Shown one piece after another: positions 35,563 through 48,517 of a DNA stretch of 64,000 nucleotides (position 1 is its first letter; each line of letters starts with the position of its first letter). The DNA lies in NCBI GenBank assembly GCA_037693485.1, contig CM075346.1, positions 108,916,501 to 108,980,500 of the forward strand, given 5' to 3'. This DNA is from Kitagawia praeruptora. Its lineage: Eukaryota > Streptophyta > Magnoliopsida > Apiales > Apiaceae. The notes under the pieces were generated by a model. That model did not search any database. It was not told the DNA's origin and worked only from the letters and a program-made list of their open reading frames with translations. A program made the position numbers and the translations under genes.

Positions 35563-36498
35563 TTTCTGGAATACATACTACCTGAAATAAGAATAAATTT
35601 TAGATAGAAAGGCTTTAAAGATTAACATAACTAGCTGTTTTTCAAATAGTTGTAGTGTTTTACAAAAAGGAACTCAAAAGTTCCAACAGATCAAGTTCCA
35701 GTTTCTTCCTAACTAGCTGTGCTAAAAAGACAAGGAAAACACCCTTTCACATAAATTATGCTAATTGCACTTGAGGTGGTCCAACGGTACTGCACCATGG
35801 AACTGACCCACAGGCCACAGTCCCACCTATGTGCCACAGCTCAAAAGTCTTGTGTACTCGTGTGAGTTAAATAAACTTTGAACATAATAGTAGTTATAAG
35901 TAATGACCCACTGAATTGACCCACTACACCTGAACATGTGAAATATACTCATATACCTGAAGATACAACAAAAATAAGCTACCCTTGAGATGACTGAACA
36001 GTTATTTAAAGAGTAATTTTTATGGGTATCTAATAGTTAATTTCATCATCATCAGATTTTTTAATTTCTTTCCTGTTTGAAATGCAACAACTTCAAACAA
36101 AGCAGCTACGAATATGTGAAAACACAAGCAGACAGATAAGATATTAGTTTGATCTATTTAAGGTATAGATGTCTCAGCAGCCTCATAGGACACTCAATAA
36201 TTTACACAAAAAATCACACAGAACCCTTAAAATGGAATTTTCTCTTCCAGATCCTCAGAAATGTTGGATGATTTCAGTTGAGTGCCGTATATGCACTAAG
36301 GAGCTTATAGAATTTTCTTATAATGCTTGGAAAGGGAGCTCTTAGCAGTTCTTATGGAAGTTTGGAATGGTGTACTATATGAATATTATCTTGTAATTTC
36401 TTCAAACTTCTATATACCAATTGACACAGAGATTACTTGAGTGCAATTAATTAAAATATACTCACCTAAATATATAGTTGATATGTTGCGATCAGTGC
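35563..36498 (-). other. Region 3' of RHF2A
   Basis: Follows the RHF2A stop (36499-36501) in gene sense. The first few hundred bases are presumably 3' UTR. No coding sequence or mobile-element end is visible. Confidence 0.5.
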
Positions 36499-38968
36499 TC
36501 AATCTGAAGCAGAAGTTGCTGCACATGGAGCTTGAACATTGCTCTCATTCAAAGAAGTGTTCCCATCAGCCCTGCCAGTTTGCTGGTTACTATGCTCAGG
36601 AACCGACCTACCCTCCAAAGTATTTGATACAGAAATACCAGGTGATGGAATGTTGTCGTTGGTTTCAAGATTCCCCATCATTCGTGATACAGTGCCAACG
36701 TCTACATTAACCTCTCTCCTAACCTCAGAACCTGTATCAGTTGCAGAGCTGCTGCGGGAAAATAATTTCTCCTTCCAGCCTTTCGTACTCTTTGTAATGG
36801 ACTCTTTATATCTGTGAGCTTTAACTGTATTAGGAGAAATATACAAAGAAATGGGGAAAAGAAAAAAAAAAGGAACTAAAGCAGCATCGCTAAAGGCTAC
36901 GAAACAGGACATAGCTACAAACAACTGTCTATATGTTAAGCATCAGGTATACATCGTACCTAGATGACATTGCATTAAATCGAGATTTCAGAGAATCTGA
37001 AAATGACTGAAATTCCGAAGGCCCTGCTCTGTCCTGATTATTTGGGGAGGATTGACTAGGAGACCTATAGTACATATATAAATAAAAAAAAAGGTCAAAA
37101 TGACAGAATAAGTAATATACAAATGCGAGAACGTCTGGTCATTAAGCATACAAGAAATAAAAAAGAAAAGAAAGGTACATAATTATACAAACCTATAAGG
37201 TGATGTCCCATGCTGATTTTCTGGAATAACTCTTGATCCAGATGCCTGAACAGATTGGACGGAACGTTGTGGGGTATTTGGGTGCACAGATTCATCACTG
37301 GTTCCTAATGGAAGATGAGTTGAGCCACTCACTATCATGGAAGGATCATTTTCACCTTCACTTGTCTGAGTTGGAGAAGAGGAAGCAGTGGCAGAAGGTG
37401 CATTAGAATTAGTTGAGAACACCAGAAAGTGAGGACGGCCTTGAGCAGATGACCTGCTTCTCTGTCCTTCCCTCCTAGCAAAATGACGTGCTCTTCCCAT
37501 GGCAGCAGCGGCAGCTAAGTGTTGAATTATACGATCTTCGAGTTCAGCATCAGTTGCACCAACTGGTAACTGTATCAGAGAAGAGGAGTGATGCAACTGA
37601 ATATCAACAGATTAAGGAAGACCATATAATTACGGGAAAATTTAATCCAAATAACTAAGATGCATTAAATGCCTACTTACGTGCTGCAATTCGAAATCCC
37701 CCAAGGTTGGATGATGAAATATAGCAGTATTCCTAGATGGAGTTGCCCTAATACTCCTCTCCCGCTCTATCGCGTCAAGCAATTCCTGGCTGCCACATTA
37801 ATATTCTTGTACAGTGTTTAGAACAACCTAACCTAAAATAACCAACAAAGATAATGAATGACAGGCCTAGAATGCAACATAACCTGTTAGGATCCTTGAG
37901 ACTAATGGCTTGCCAACACATTGGGCACTGGGAACTTCTCTGACACCTACAGAAAATGTAAAAGAAAAATGAATGTTCTGTTTTCTCGAATCATTTTTTA
38001 AAAATTTATATGGTCTTTTATTGCGCTGTTCATCCGCACAAAAAAGAACAAACCGTATAATTCAAAGAAGGTGCAGTTATAAGCCAAGAACAACCAATAA
38101 AAGATAAATAAGCGGACGAAAAAAAGCTCTTTATATAAGCAGATGATTCATGCTATAGAGCTGAAAAGAATGCACAAGCAGAACAACTGCATGCCAGCTT
38201 ACAAAAGTCCCAACCCTATTCTATAAGTGCACTTGTTATGAACGAACCCGGTTGTAATAAATTAACTTTTATATGTTCAGAATATTTAAAGTACATGAGT
38301 ATTAACCAGAATGAAATATCACAACTAAATTAAAAGAACCGTTGCCACATTATAACCCAACCATTGCGAGCATGAAATAGAAAATTTTAATTTTCTTAAT
38401 GCCCATTAACCTAAGACAGTGGTGATAGCTTGTTATGGAAAGCTTATGAAACCAACTTCAATCTCGCAATTGATGACTAAAACCTAAATTATATTCCCTT
38501 AGAATTTTCCTCTATGGCTGAAAGCAGTCAGACTTTCTGTAGTCTCAACTCTCATCACAACTTCAAATAGTGATTTACACTATTTATAATTTAAAAGTCT
38601 ACAATAAAAGAGTAACTAAATGCCTTAAACATGTAGCAATTATCTTTTCTTGATTTAACTTAAATAAACTTACCACTCAAGTATTGACAAAAAAAAATAC
38701 ACTTACCACTCAAGAATGCACTGAAGATGGAACTCGTGCTTGCATGCAGTAACCTGCATATGATACTTGATATATCAGTTCAAAAGAAAAACACAATATT
38801 ACCTTGACCGTAATAATAATGATCTCAACAATGTACCGTTGAAGGTTCACTTTCGCTAAATACTTCAAGGCATATGCTGCAAGCATCATCACAAGCATCT
38901 TGAATTCCACCTTCCACAAAAGCTGCAGCAGATGTTAAATGATTCTCGGATTTCTTGTCCTCTTCCAT
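36499..38968 (-). CDS. RHF2A: RING-H2 E3 ubiquitin ligase RHF2A-like, seven coding exons
   Basis: Exons in gene order: 38968-38837, 38753-38707, 37946-37884, 37789-37681, 37569-37193, 37064-36960, 36811-36499. All borders are GT-AG and the parts join in one frame of 381 residues. The N-terminus is MEEDKKSENHLTSAAAFVEG. The RING-H2 finger spans residues about 27-75 with all eight metal ligands: DDACSICLEVF, CKHEFHLQCILEW and CQRSSQCPMCW. Then come the conserved PTLGDFELQHLPVGATDAEL, EDRIIQHLAAAAAMGRARH, a Ser/Thr-rich region, and a C-terminal block RYKESITKSTKGWKEKLFSR. Arabidopsis RHF2A with RHF1A targets the CDK inhibitor KRP6 for degradation during gametogenesis. This gene should have the same biochemical activity; the biological role is inferred. 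No lesions. Confidence 0.94.
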
Positions 38969-38969
38969 T

Positions 38970-40650
38970 CTGAGAAAAGAATATCATCGATCATAAGAAA
39001 GGGGACACAAAACCAAGAAAGAATCAAGGAAATGCCATATTTGATATAGCAAATGTCCATATATAATTGAAACAAAGCTGTGATAAGAACAGTAGATAGG
39101 AACTGCCTGGATAACATATAACAATAAATCAGACTCACTTAAAGAGTCAGACTTGGCTGTCAAAAAATTCAGTACTGAAGTAAATTTGGAAGAATTAAAT
39201 TTCCCTATGCTGTCACCAGAGTCGAAACGTTTAGCAAAAGAATGCACACTACAGTTGACCTATTAGATGCCATACAATGATACTGATGCTAGAGTGCACT
39301 ACCCAGTAAGTATCTTATTACAAGTTTTGGGGGCTTGATCAGTAGCCCTTCTTTCACTCCAAACCTATTTATGTATTTCATGGTGGTACATTTCAGACGC
39401 TCTAAGCGCGGACCGAATTCGGTTAGGAAGATTAACCGCAATCTGAGTGGTACCACTACCAGCCACCATGCCCTTCCACTACAGACGGTTCAGAACAATC
39501 TGACATTGAAAAACCAGTCAAAATAGTTTCCAAACCTCCATAGCAAGCTCACTCTTGATACAAAGGTGATCAAGACTTGTATTATCATGCTCTGAAGTCT
39601 GAACAGCACAAGCATATACTTGTTCACTGTTTTGAACAACTTAACAAGGTAAAGCCATATTCGAGGATCAAGGGGAAACGCTTTAAAAAATAAATTCTCA
39701 ATACTTGAACTGATTTTCCATTTTTAAAAAAATGACACAGCGAAAATAGAACTCGAAGAGAGAATTTACACAAGCTAGTCCATATCAAGCATTAACATCC
39801 ACCTATACGCTATTCGCTCCAAATATTATACAAGTCAGACCAGCAAAATAAGTGAAGAAGCCAGCAAATCTAAAGAAGTTACGTGTAAAAGCTAAGTTTC
39901 TGATTTAGGACAGTGCAAAAAACAATTACAACATGGAAGTCACGAAATTCAAATCTGTAACACATAAAGTGTTCTCACAGGTAGACCCTAATTAAACCAC
40001 CACTACAAACTATCAACTATCAATATACAGAAGGCTGGCAATCATGTAGTAAAAGGCAGGCTTACACAGTAACAACCTCAACTGCCTCATTAATTTCCAT
40101 TTAACCCCTACACAAAAAATCTCGATATCCCCGAAACAAACAGATTACAAAAAATCGATTAGCAACCAAATTTCTACATCTAGCAAAAACAATACTTTTT
40201 ATAGACTCCAATCACATACATCAGTCATAACCCCATAAAAATTCAATCTTTCACATACCCCAAGAACAATCATCAGCTCATAATCATGTTATAATTCACA
40301 ATCAGCTCAATTAACAAAACCCATGAACAATCAATCACCAAACTAACAATCACACAATTATCCAAACTAACCCAGATCCAAAAATTCATCAAATATCAAT
40401 AAAGCTAACAACTTTACACAAAAAAACCGAAAAATCAAAATTAAAAAACACCAAGAATCCTATAAAAAAGACCCAATTCACAAAAATCAAGAACATCAAA
40501 AATAAACAATACCCATCAAAGAATCAACAAATTGATGAATACCCAACTGATAAAACTGATCAAAAACACCAAATTAAGCCCATATAAATCGATACACACA
40601 ACATACATACATGAATACAAGTAATTAAAAAGATGAGAGCTTGAAATCAC
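38970..40650 (-). other. First (5' UTR) intron of RHF2A
   Basis: Acceptor TTTTCTCAG lies one base before the ATG at 38968; a matching donor CAAAG|GTGATT is at 40651/40650. The 1.7-kb interval has no supported gene or transposon. Long leader introns are common in plant RING genes, but the exact transcript is an inference. Confidence 0.55.
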
Positions 40651-40760
40651 CTTTGAAAAATGAAACGATGAATCGAAAACCCTAGAAGAGAAGGCAATGA
40701 TTGTGACGATAAAAGTGATGAGAGAGAGAAGACTGGTCGACTCTGACTATGTGAATATAC
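40651..40760 (-). other. Probable 5' non-coding exon of RHF2A
   Basis: Upstream of the donor at 40650 the - strand carries a CT-rich leader (TCTTCTCTCTCTCATCAC, about 40717-40734), typical of plant 5' UTRs. TATACGTATAC-type sequence at about 40783-40796 could act as the TATA region. The upstream limit is approximate. Confidence 0.45.
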
Positions 40761-41366
40761 ACATACATATACATACACAAAAGTATACGTATACTTTATC
40801 GTATATGTATATTTTTTATCCTCTTTTCTTTATTTTCTTTCTTTCTTCTATTTAGCAGTAAACTTGGTCTTTGTTGTAGTTGACACGTGGCAAATGGTTG
40901 AGTGTTTCAACTTGTGAGCATGCATTTTTTTAGGCTTGGATAATCATCGCTTTTTTGCTCATCATATACTTGATTTTAACTAATTTCATTTTTGGTGTAA
41001 AATTGATTTGGGAAAATTTTATAATTTTAATTTTTTGAAAAAAATACTATTTATGATTTAAAAATATTTGAATGCAATCAAATTTTTTTTATACAATTAG
41101 CTAGTATTTAAATAGCAGGGGAATGGAATTTAAGATATGTAATAAAAAAAGTTGCTCCCAATACACCTAAACAATATATATTTGATTGAATTTTTCCATA
41201 ACCAAATCGTATGGAAAAAAATTTATTCAGATAATAATGTATTTCAACTTTTTCTTAGATTTATATTCAATCTAAATTTTAATAAATTAATAAAAAATTA
41301 TGGATTTTGATTTTTTTTTCTTGTTTTTAATTTTATGTAGAATTTGATGGAATCTATTTATTTATA
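40761..41366. other. Upstream region of RHF2A, AT-rich
   Basis: About 600 bp between the RHF2A leader and the Helitron stack. It presumably includes the RHF2A promoter; a G-box-like ACACGTGG is at 40882-40889. No gene. Confidence 0.4.
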
Positions 41367-42246
41367 TTTATACTATTATATAAAAACCGAAACATTGAAA
41401 GTTTTGGTACCTGTTTTTTGGTACCTATTTTTTGGTATTTCGTGAATTTACTTACTTAGCCTTCATTATAAAGAAAAATAAATACACCTAAAATAAATAA
41501 TAACATAATATAATTAATGGCAATTAGTCGAGATATTACCTTTTTTACTTAAAAACATCAACCGCATCATATCTTTCCACCATTAATATTTCCTTTCGAA
41601 TTAAAACACGTTATAATTAATGGTAATTAGTCGATTAACATAATAAAATTAAAGATAATTAGTCGATTGCCTTTCTCACATTTACTTTTAATTGAACATA
41701 TTACCTTTTATAAACACCTCACGTATCATATCTTTCAATCATTAATATTTTCTTTCTTTCAAATTAAAATACATTACCATTTTAATTTAAAACAATTCTT
41801 ACAATCATTAATGCATACCCGAAAATATCATACCATAATTTTCAAGAAAAATATAACACCTAAAATAAATAATAATTTAATCTAATTAATGATAATTAGT
41901 CGATTGCCTTTTTTCACATTTACTGTTAGTTGAATATATTACCTTTTATAAACACTAAAAAGATCAATCATATCATATCTTTCAATCATTAATATTTCCA
42001 TTATAATTAAAACACGTTACCTTTTTAATTTACAACAAATCTTAAAATCATTAATATATACCCGAAAATATCACAACATATTTCTTAATTATTAATAAAA
42101 TATATTAAAAATCGTATACGTTGTTTATAATAAGAAATATTAGTATAATTCGTAAACATGAGTATATTAAATTATATCAAATTAAAATTAAAAAAATTAT
42201 TAAAAACAATGATTATATAAAAACATAACTATTACATTAAATAAAA
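41367..42246 (+). mobile_element. 5' fragment of a Helitron (copy A)
   Basis: About 880 bp collinear with 42247-43214 (copy B) and with sequence after 55628. It starts TTTATACTATTATATAAAAACCG where copy B starts TCTATACTATTATATAAAAG. It stops where copy B begins and its 3' part was not found beyond 56530, so it appears truncated. It keeps the empty site of the 12.4-kb inner insertion (ATAATAAGAAATATTAGTATAAT, 42127-42149). Confidence 0.65.
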
Positions 42247-43214
42247 TCTATACTATTATATAAAAGTCGAAACATTAAACATTTTGATACCTATTTTTTG
42301 GTACTTCGTGAATTTACTTATTTACCCTTCATTATAAAGAAAAATAAATGTACCTAAAATAAATAATAACATAATATAATTAATGGTAATTAGTCGAGAT
42401 ATTACCTTTTATAAACACCTAAAAACATCAATCGCATCATATCTTTCCATAATTAATATTTTCTTTTTAATTAAAACACGTTACCCACTCGGCCACTCCT
42501 GACAAAAAAACACGTTACCCACCTAAAATAAATAATAACATAATATAGTTAATGGTAATTAGTCGAGATATTACCTTTTATAAACAACTAAAAACATCAA
42601 TCGTATCATATCTTTCCATAATTAATATTTTCTTTCGAATTAAAACATGTTACCTTTTTAATTTAAAACAAATCTTACAATCATTAATATATACCCGAAA
42701 ATATCATACCATAGTTTTCAAGAAAAATATAACACCTAAAATAAATAATAACACAATATAATTAATGGTAATTATTCAATTAACATAATAAAATTAATGT
42801 TAATTAATCGATTACCTTTTTTACATTAATATAATAAAATTTATGGTAATCACTCGATTGCCTTTTTCATATTTAATTTTAGTTGAAGATATTACCTCTT
42901 ATAAATACCTAAACACATCAATCGTATCATATCTTTCGATCATTAATATTTTCTTTTGAATTAAAATACGTTACCTTTTCAATTTAATTAAAACAAATCT
43001 TACAATCATTAATGTATACCGAAAATATCACACCTTAATTTTCAAGTAAATTATTACAATCATTAATATTTTCTTTCTAATTAAAACGCTTTGACTTTTT
43101 AATTTACAATTAATCTTATAATCATTAATATATACCCGAAAATATCACACCATAATTTTCAATTATTAATAAAATATATTAAAAATCGTATACGTTGTTT
43201 ATAATAAGGAAACA

Positions 43215-45246
43215 TCTATTATATATATAATACGCCAACTGAAGATAAAAATTTTGAGATTTTTTAATGCATTTAAAATGTCCCATTTACCCCTCATTCT
43301 CATTGTCTGAACAGTTGCCAATCTACTTTGTACCTTGTTCATATCATACCGATCTAAAGAATAATCCTGTTGAGCTCTCTTTTCTCTCTTTTGTTTTTGA
43401 AACCCTGGGTAAATTAAACAACCAGCCTCCCTTAATTGGGTCTCAAACGTTGAACTTATGAATGGCCTCAAACAATCAACAACAGCAGCTTCATGTCCCT
43501 CACGATCTTCTGATCTCCGATTAATCTTCTATATTTTTGTAAATTAAAATTATTTATAAAATCTCAATCTGATTTTTAGGTTTGTTTGGCTTCTCTTCTT
43601 TTATTAACCTGATTGCATAAAAAGACATATATATCCTCTTCTGTTCTAAACTGTTTGGGACTTTGGGCGTCTTTTCTGAGTAGATTAGTCGCAACCCTAC
43701 CTAGCTTCTACCAATCATTGGAATTGACAGCTACGTATATTTACAATCGAATTACACAGAGAGATGCTAACTGATTAACAATGTCATGGTATCGTCTATT
43801 TACGTATATCCGAGTTGGTCACTGCCTAACAATAACAACGTATCAAATCAAGTGGTGTTGTGTGTTCTTTGGCTAGGGATATTTTTCAACATCGCGCTTT
43901 AGGTATCGGCATGAAGTCTTCATGCGGGTGGTGAGCTGGTAGTGCTGGCATGAATAAGCATCTCAATTGTGCCCCTCTCCTAGGTAATTGTATGAACTCC
44001 GCTATTTCTTTCAATCTCTCCTCTTTTTTTGCGGGGTGTTTCACTTTGTCATGCCTAATATGAGGATCATAATGAAAATTGGATTCCAAAAAACAGGACC
44101 TAACCCAAGTTCTTTATTGAGATGGAATTATTTTTTGGGAGTTGAGCCAGAAATCATGTTTGGACCTATTTTGTAGGGCCAATTTTAAGACTGCTATCTT
44201 AGAATTATAATAGTTTTAGCTAATATACTTTATTTGAAAGTTGCGTCGCGTGCTTTATTATAGTTATAACTTCAGGCAAAATTAAAACTTAATGTTATGT
44301 TAATTTAGTGCAGTGTATGCTTCATGTGTTCCTTCTCTGAAATGAAAGAGTGTGCAATTGTAAATTGCATTATGTTTTACGAAATTTAAAAAGAAATATT
44401 TAAATTTTGTTGTAGGGTAGTAAAATAATGAGGCACAATGTTACAAGGTATGAAGATAATGCTTCACTTAAAACATGCTCATGAGCTGTAAAGATATATT
44501 TGTTGTAAATATTGTCTCTCGAAACCTATCTTTACCTTTTTGCAGCTCCGCTTTTTGATTAGAAAGCTTATTTCCAAAAATCAATTTTAGGAACCTCTTT
44601 GAAGAATGGCCCATTATTTCTGGCATCAGGTCAGGAAAAATTTTTGTGCCTTGGAATCGAGTGGGCTGAGGCTTTAGGTAAAAAAACACACTTAAACTTG
44701 TTATAAGGAATCTTGCAACAAGTCCTATTTTGAGTGCATGGGTCAGGTACATGAGTTTGTGTTCAGGTGAAAAGATGATCATGCCCTTCCTGCAATCCTG
44801 CTTTTTGTCTTTGCTTCCATCAATTGTCCAAAGTCCAGCCTTCACAGATTGTTCACCCTCGGTGGTCAATACGCCTATATCCGATGAACAGAGACAGATC
44901 GTACAGATTATGTATGTTATGCATATGTATATGAATTCGAGAGTTGTTGGGTGAATTATATACATCTGAAATTCGAGAATCAGGAGCCGATGATTGCAGG
45001 TTTTATAGGTAATTGCATTGTATTTATTTGTGTTATCACTTCTCTCTATCTCGATTATTTTTCTCCTTTAAGCCCAATATATTAGCATGGTTTTTATATT
45101 CTGGAACATCAATTCCTCATCGCTCGAACATCAAAGCTATTTGAACTTGCAAACTTATATAGAAGTGACCAACAGTAATATACTTAAACACAACACGCAT
45201 GTCTACATTCACAAAATTTCATCTATGCTTTGTTCCCAACCACTCC
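43215..45246. other. Left arm of the inner Helitron, no gene recognised
   Basis: About 2 kb. The - strand frame 44468-44965 (165 codons, EGEQSVKAGLWTIDGSKDKK near its first third) and the frame at 43199-43471 have partly protein-like composition but no known family. They may be captured or decayed gene pieces. Confidence 0.35.
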
Positions 45247-46742
45247 TGTTAACACTAATTCACGCAAGCGTACGTGGTCACAAGTAATATATAAATAAGT
45301 CGAGTTCGTTCCCACAGAGATCTGGTTATGGTTTTAATTCAGTTTGTACCTATGCAACAATGTATGGTTATTATGCACTGCTAAGACAATTAACAATATT
45401 GGGTTTTGATTATTTAATTTAACTAAAAAGCAATTTAATAAAACTAAGAATTACTTAACTAATGATAATTAAAATCGAATTACTTATGCAAGATAAACCA
45501 TGGGATCCTAACTTCATTAAATACTTCGCTTAGATCTGACGCCTTTAATCACTATATGTAATGGATATGATATCTAATCGGACAACAAGAAACAAGTACA
45601 CGCTACCTGTCAGCATACGTATACCAAACTACCCATACATCCACAAAAGAGATAGAAGATGAATAGACACCAATTATGCTTAGACCCTATATGTCTATAG
45701 AATTTGAAAACATAACGGTTGAAGAACAAGTTATCCATAATGATCACATAGGGCAATATAAGTATTCTCATCTCATACTACGAATCATGTTGATAAACAA
45801 TCATGAACCTATGCTAGCATGGCAAGTTCTAAATCTCAAGATCCACTTTCACTTCACAAGAGATTAACAAATTAGATGTTCATGATGCATCTATCAATTA
45901 AATATAACCATACGAGGATATCAGATATACATCACACATAGATCTTTAAAGCATCAAGATACTAAAGCTCCATAAATAAATCCGTTAGAATCCCATGACA
46001 ACGATTAGTTCGTAATTGAACCTCTCGTCATCATGGGATCAAGTGAAACCATGATAATGAAACAAGGTATGAATTCTATGTTATGATATGCTAACTAATG
46101 ATGTTACAAAATTACAATGGTAGGATGTGTTTATATAGGCTCTAGAAGTCTTGCCCAACAAGAAATTTCCCAAAATAGAGTTAAAATAGAATTTTTGCAA
46201 AATACGTTTCCTAAAGTGATTCTGTTTTGAAGGAAAATTCGTAGCTGACTTTTCTTCAGTATTTTTGGGCCGTTCCAGTTGTAATTGGACCTCTGGACCA
46301 CTTTAGAATGAAAGAGAATCTCGTTAGCTTCGCGTGGACTGTAAGATCGCCCAAAACGGACTTGTAGAACTCAGGATATAGCCAAAACAAAAATCCGAAA
46401 ATCTGGCAGAATTTCTACGCGCTGTCAGCGCACAAAGTTATTGTTCACTGCGCTGTCAGCTCAAAACGTGCGCTGTCAGCACACAAACATCCTGTTGGGA
46501 GCTAATTTTGGCTGATTTTCTTCGTTTTAACTCCTTTTTCCTTCGTTTCTTTTGCAAATTGTCATTTTTCACTTCTTAAACTCAAATCCACCATAAAATA
46601 TGCAATTTATATCTTCCAAGCTCAAGTTATTAACCCTACACAAACTCAATAAAACAGATCAAAAACACGATATACTTGAGGTCAAGTCAATCAATTTAAG
46701 CCGATTTGAAGTGTTCCAAGTGGATATAAAATCCACTTATCA

Positions 46743-48286
46743 CACCCCCAAACTTAAACCGATGCTTGTCCTCAAGCATACACAAATATAACTATATACA
46801 ACTAGCTAGTACCACTTCCGTAGGTGATCACGGTTGCATTTGGCATATGCAACAAGCCCTTTAAACCCCTAGACAGCCCTAATGGACGAGTAAGGTCTCG
46901 TGAGGGCCTATAGTGAATGTACCCACAAAATCCATATAACCTAATGCAATGCAATGCATGAATGCAACTAAATGAAAATGCAAAGATCCCCTTAAACTAA
47001 CCAAAACCAACTAGCAAGCAAATATCTCACAGAATGCAACTAAATCCAAAAAGAGCTCGACTAAGTCCCCGTACTCTAACAATATACATGACAGAAACGT
47101 GCGTGTGTGCGATGCTCATCAGAAATACTCCCAAAACTAGATCGAAATCATACTCATTCTTCGCCAAGACAATCACAGGTTTATAAATAGAATAGACTGT
47201 AGACACTTCATAACCTAGGAACACCTCCATCTTCATTCAAGTTAGCCAGGAATTCATGCTTTATTACTACACTACAACTACGACACATACTATACAAACA
47301 TGCTTATTTAAACGTGCAATGAATGAGACCCCAAAAGGCTTATACAATAATACCCATGTAGCGAGCGTTAGGTTAGCAATCCCAAACCACAAGGGCTTTA
47401 GGTTACTAGGACTAAGTCCCCTCAGACTTAATTACTCGAGTATTAAAGAGCTCACTCGTAGTTAATTTTGCATATAAACAATTAAACTATTGACTTTTTT
47501 TTTCTTTTTTTTCTTTTTCTTCTTGTTTTTTTATGCAATCTGGAATGAGAATTCTCATTTCTAACCCTAGACTACTCATATAAATTTGAGCCGGCTACTA
47601 GCCATTTGACGCCTAGCCATTATTTAACAATTATTAACAATTAGCATGAAATTCCTGGTTTCCCCCAAACTTAGACTTTAATGCTCCTACGCCATCAAGG
47701 GAATAACGAAAATTCTAAATATAATCAAGTGATTAAATCTAAAACATCCAAACAAGCATGACCTCAACCTAGCCCAAAAGCACCCAATGAGACTGTGTAA
47801 AATTTTGTTCCCGTAACATGCAAGTCAATTCCATAAGAACTATAAATCAACCCTCTATTCATCACTACCACACTCAATTAGACATCAACTTACCAATCAG
47901 AATTAGCTCGTCCTAAGGGATCATGAAATATGCATGCTATGCAAATGCAACTATAATGAACTCACATGGTATATGAAAACAAAATAACAGAATGTCCTAT
48001 ATGAAACAAACATAAATAATACGAACAAACATGCATGAATTAATACTACAATGCAAAATATGCTATCTATATGAACACAATGACTCACACAATCACAACT
48101 AACTACATATACACTACTTATCCCCCAAATCACCCCCAAACTTGAAAGATTCAATGTCCGCATTGAATGGAAGTAAATACGAGGGATAACAACATACCTA
48201 ATCATCGAAACTTGAACATTCTTACACAGTATCTCTATATGGCCATTTAATTATCTTTTCCGGGGCTACATCCTCGATGACAAGTT
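46743..48286. other. Non-coding 3' interior of the Athila-type element
   Basis: The bases next to the left LTR give the polypurine tract. The rest has no recognised coding sequence; the pol domains that should lie here are missing. A T-rich run is at 47493-47531. Confidence 0.6.
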
Positions 48287-48484
48287 TTAGCCTTCTTTGC
48301 TCTTCAAAGTGTCAGCAACAATGTTCTCTTCACTACCTGACAAGTTAGCAACAATAATAATAGGCAAAGTAGATGATTGACCCAAATATGCATACCTCAG
48401 GTGATCTGGTGGTTTAAGCTCGAGATTGGAAGCTTCTTCAATATGATGATTTTCATTATTCACTACCAAAAACTGATCAAGCAT
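48287..48484 (-). pseudogene. Remnant of Athila pol start
   Basis: A 65-codon frame with ASNLELKPPDHLRYAYLG and STLPIIIVANLSG, the conserved stretch just before the RT in Athila polyproteins. It ends at TGA/TAG-type stops and no RT follows, marking the deletion border inside pol. Confidence 0.75.
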
Positions 48485-48517
48485 GGAAATAGACGGATTA
48501 GGAACGGAAGTGGGTAG

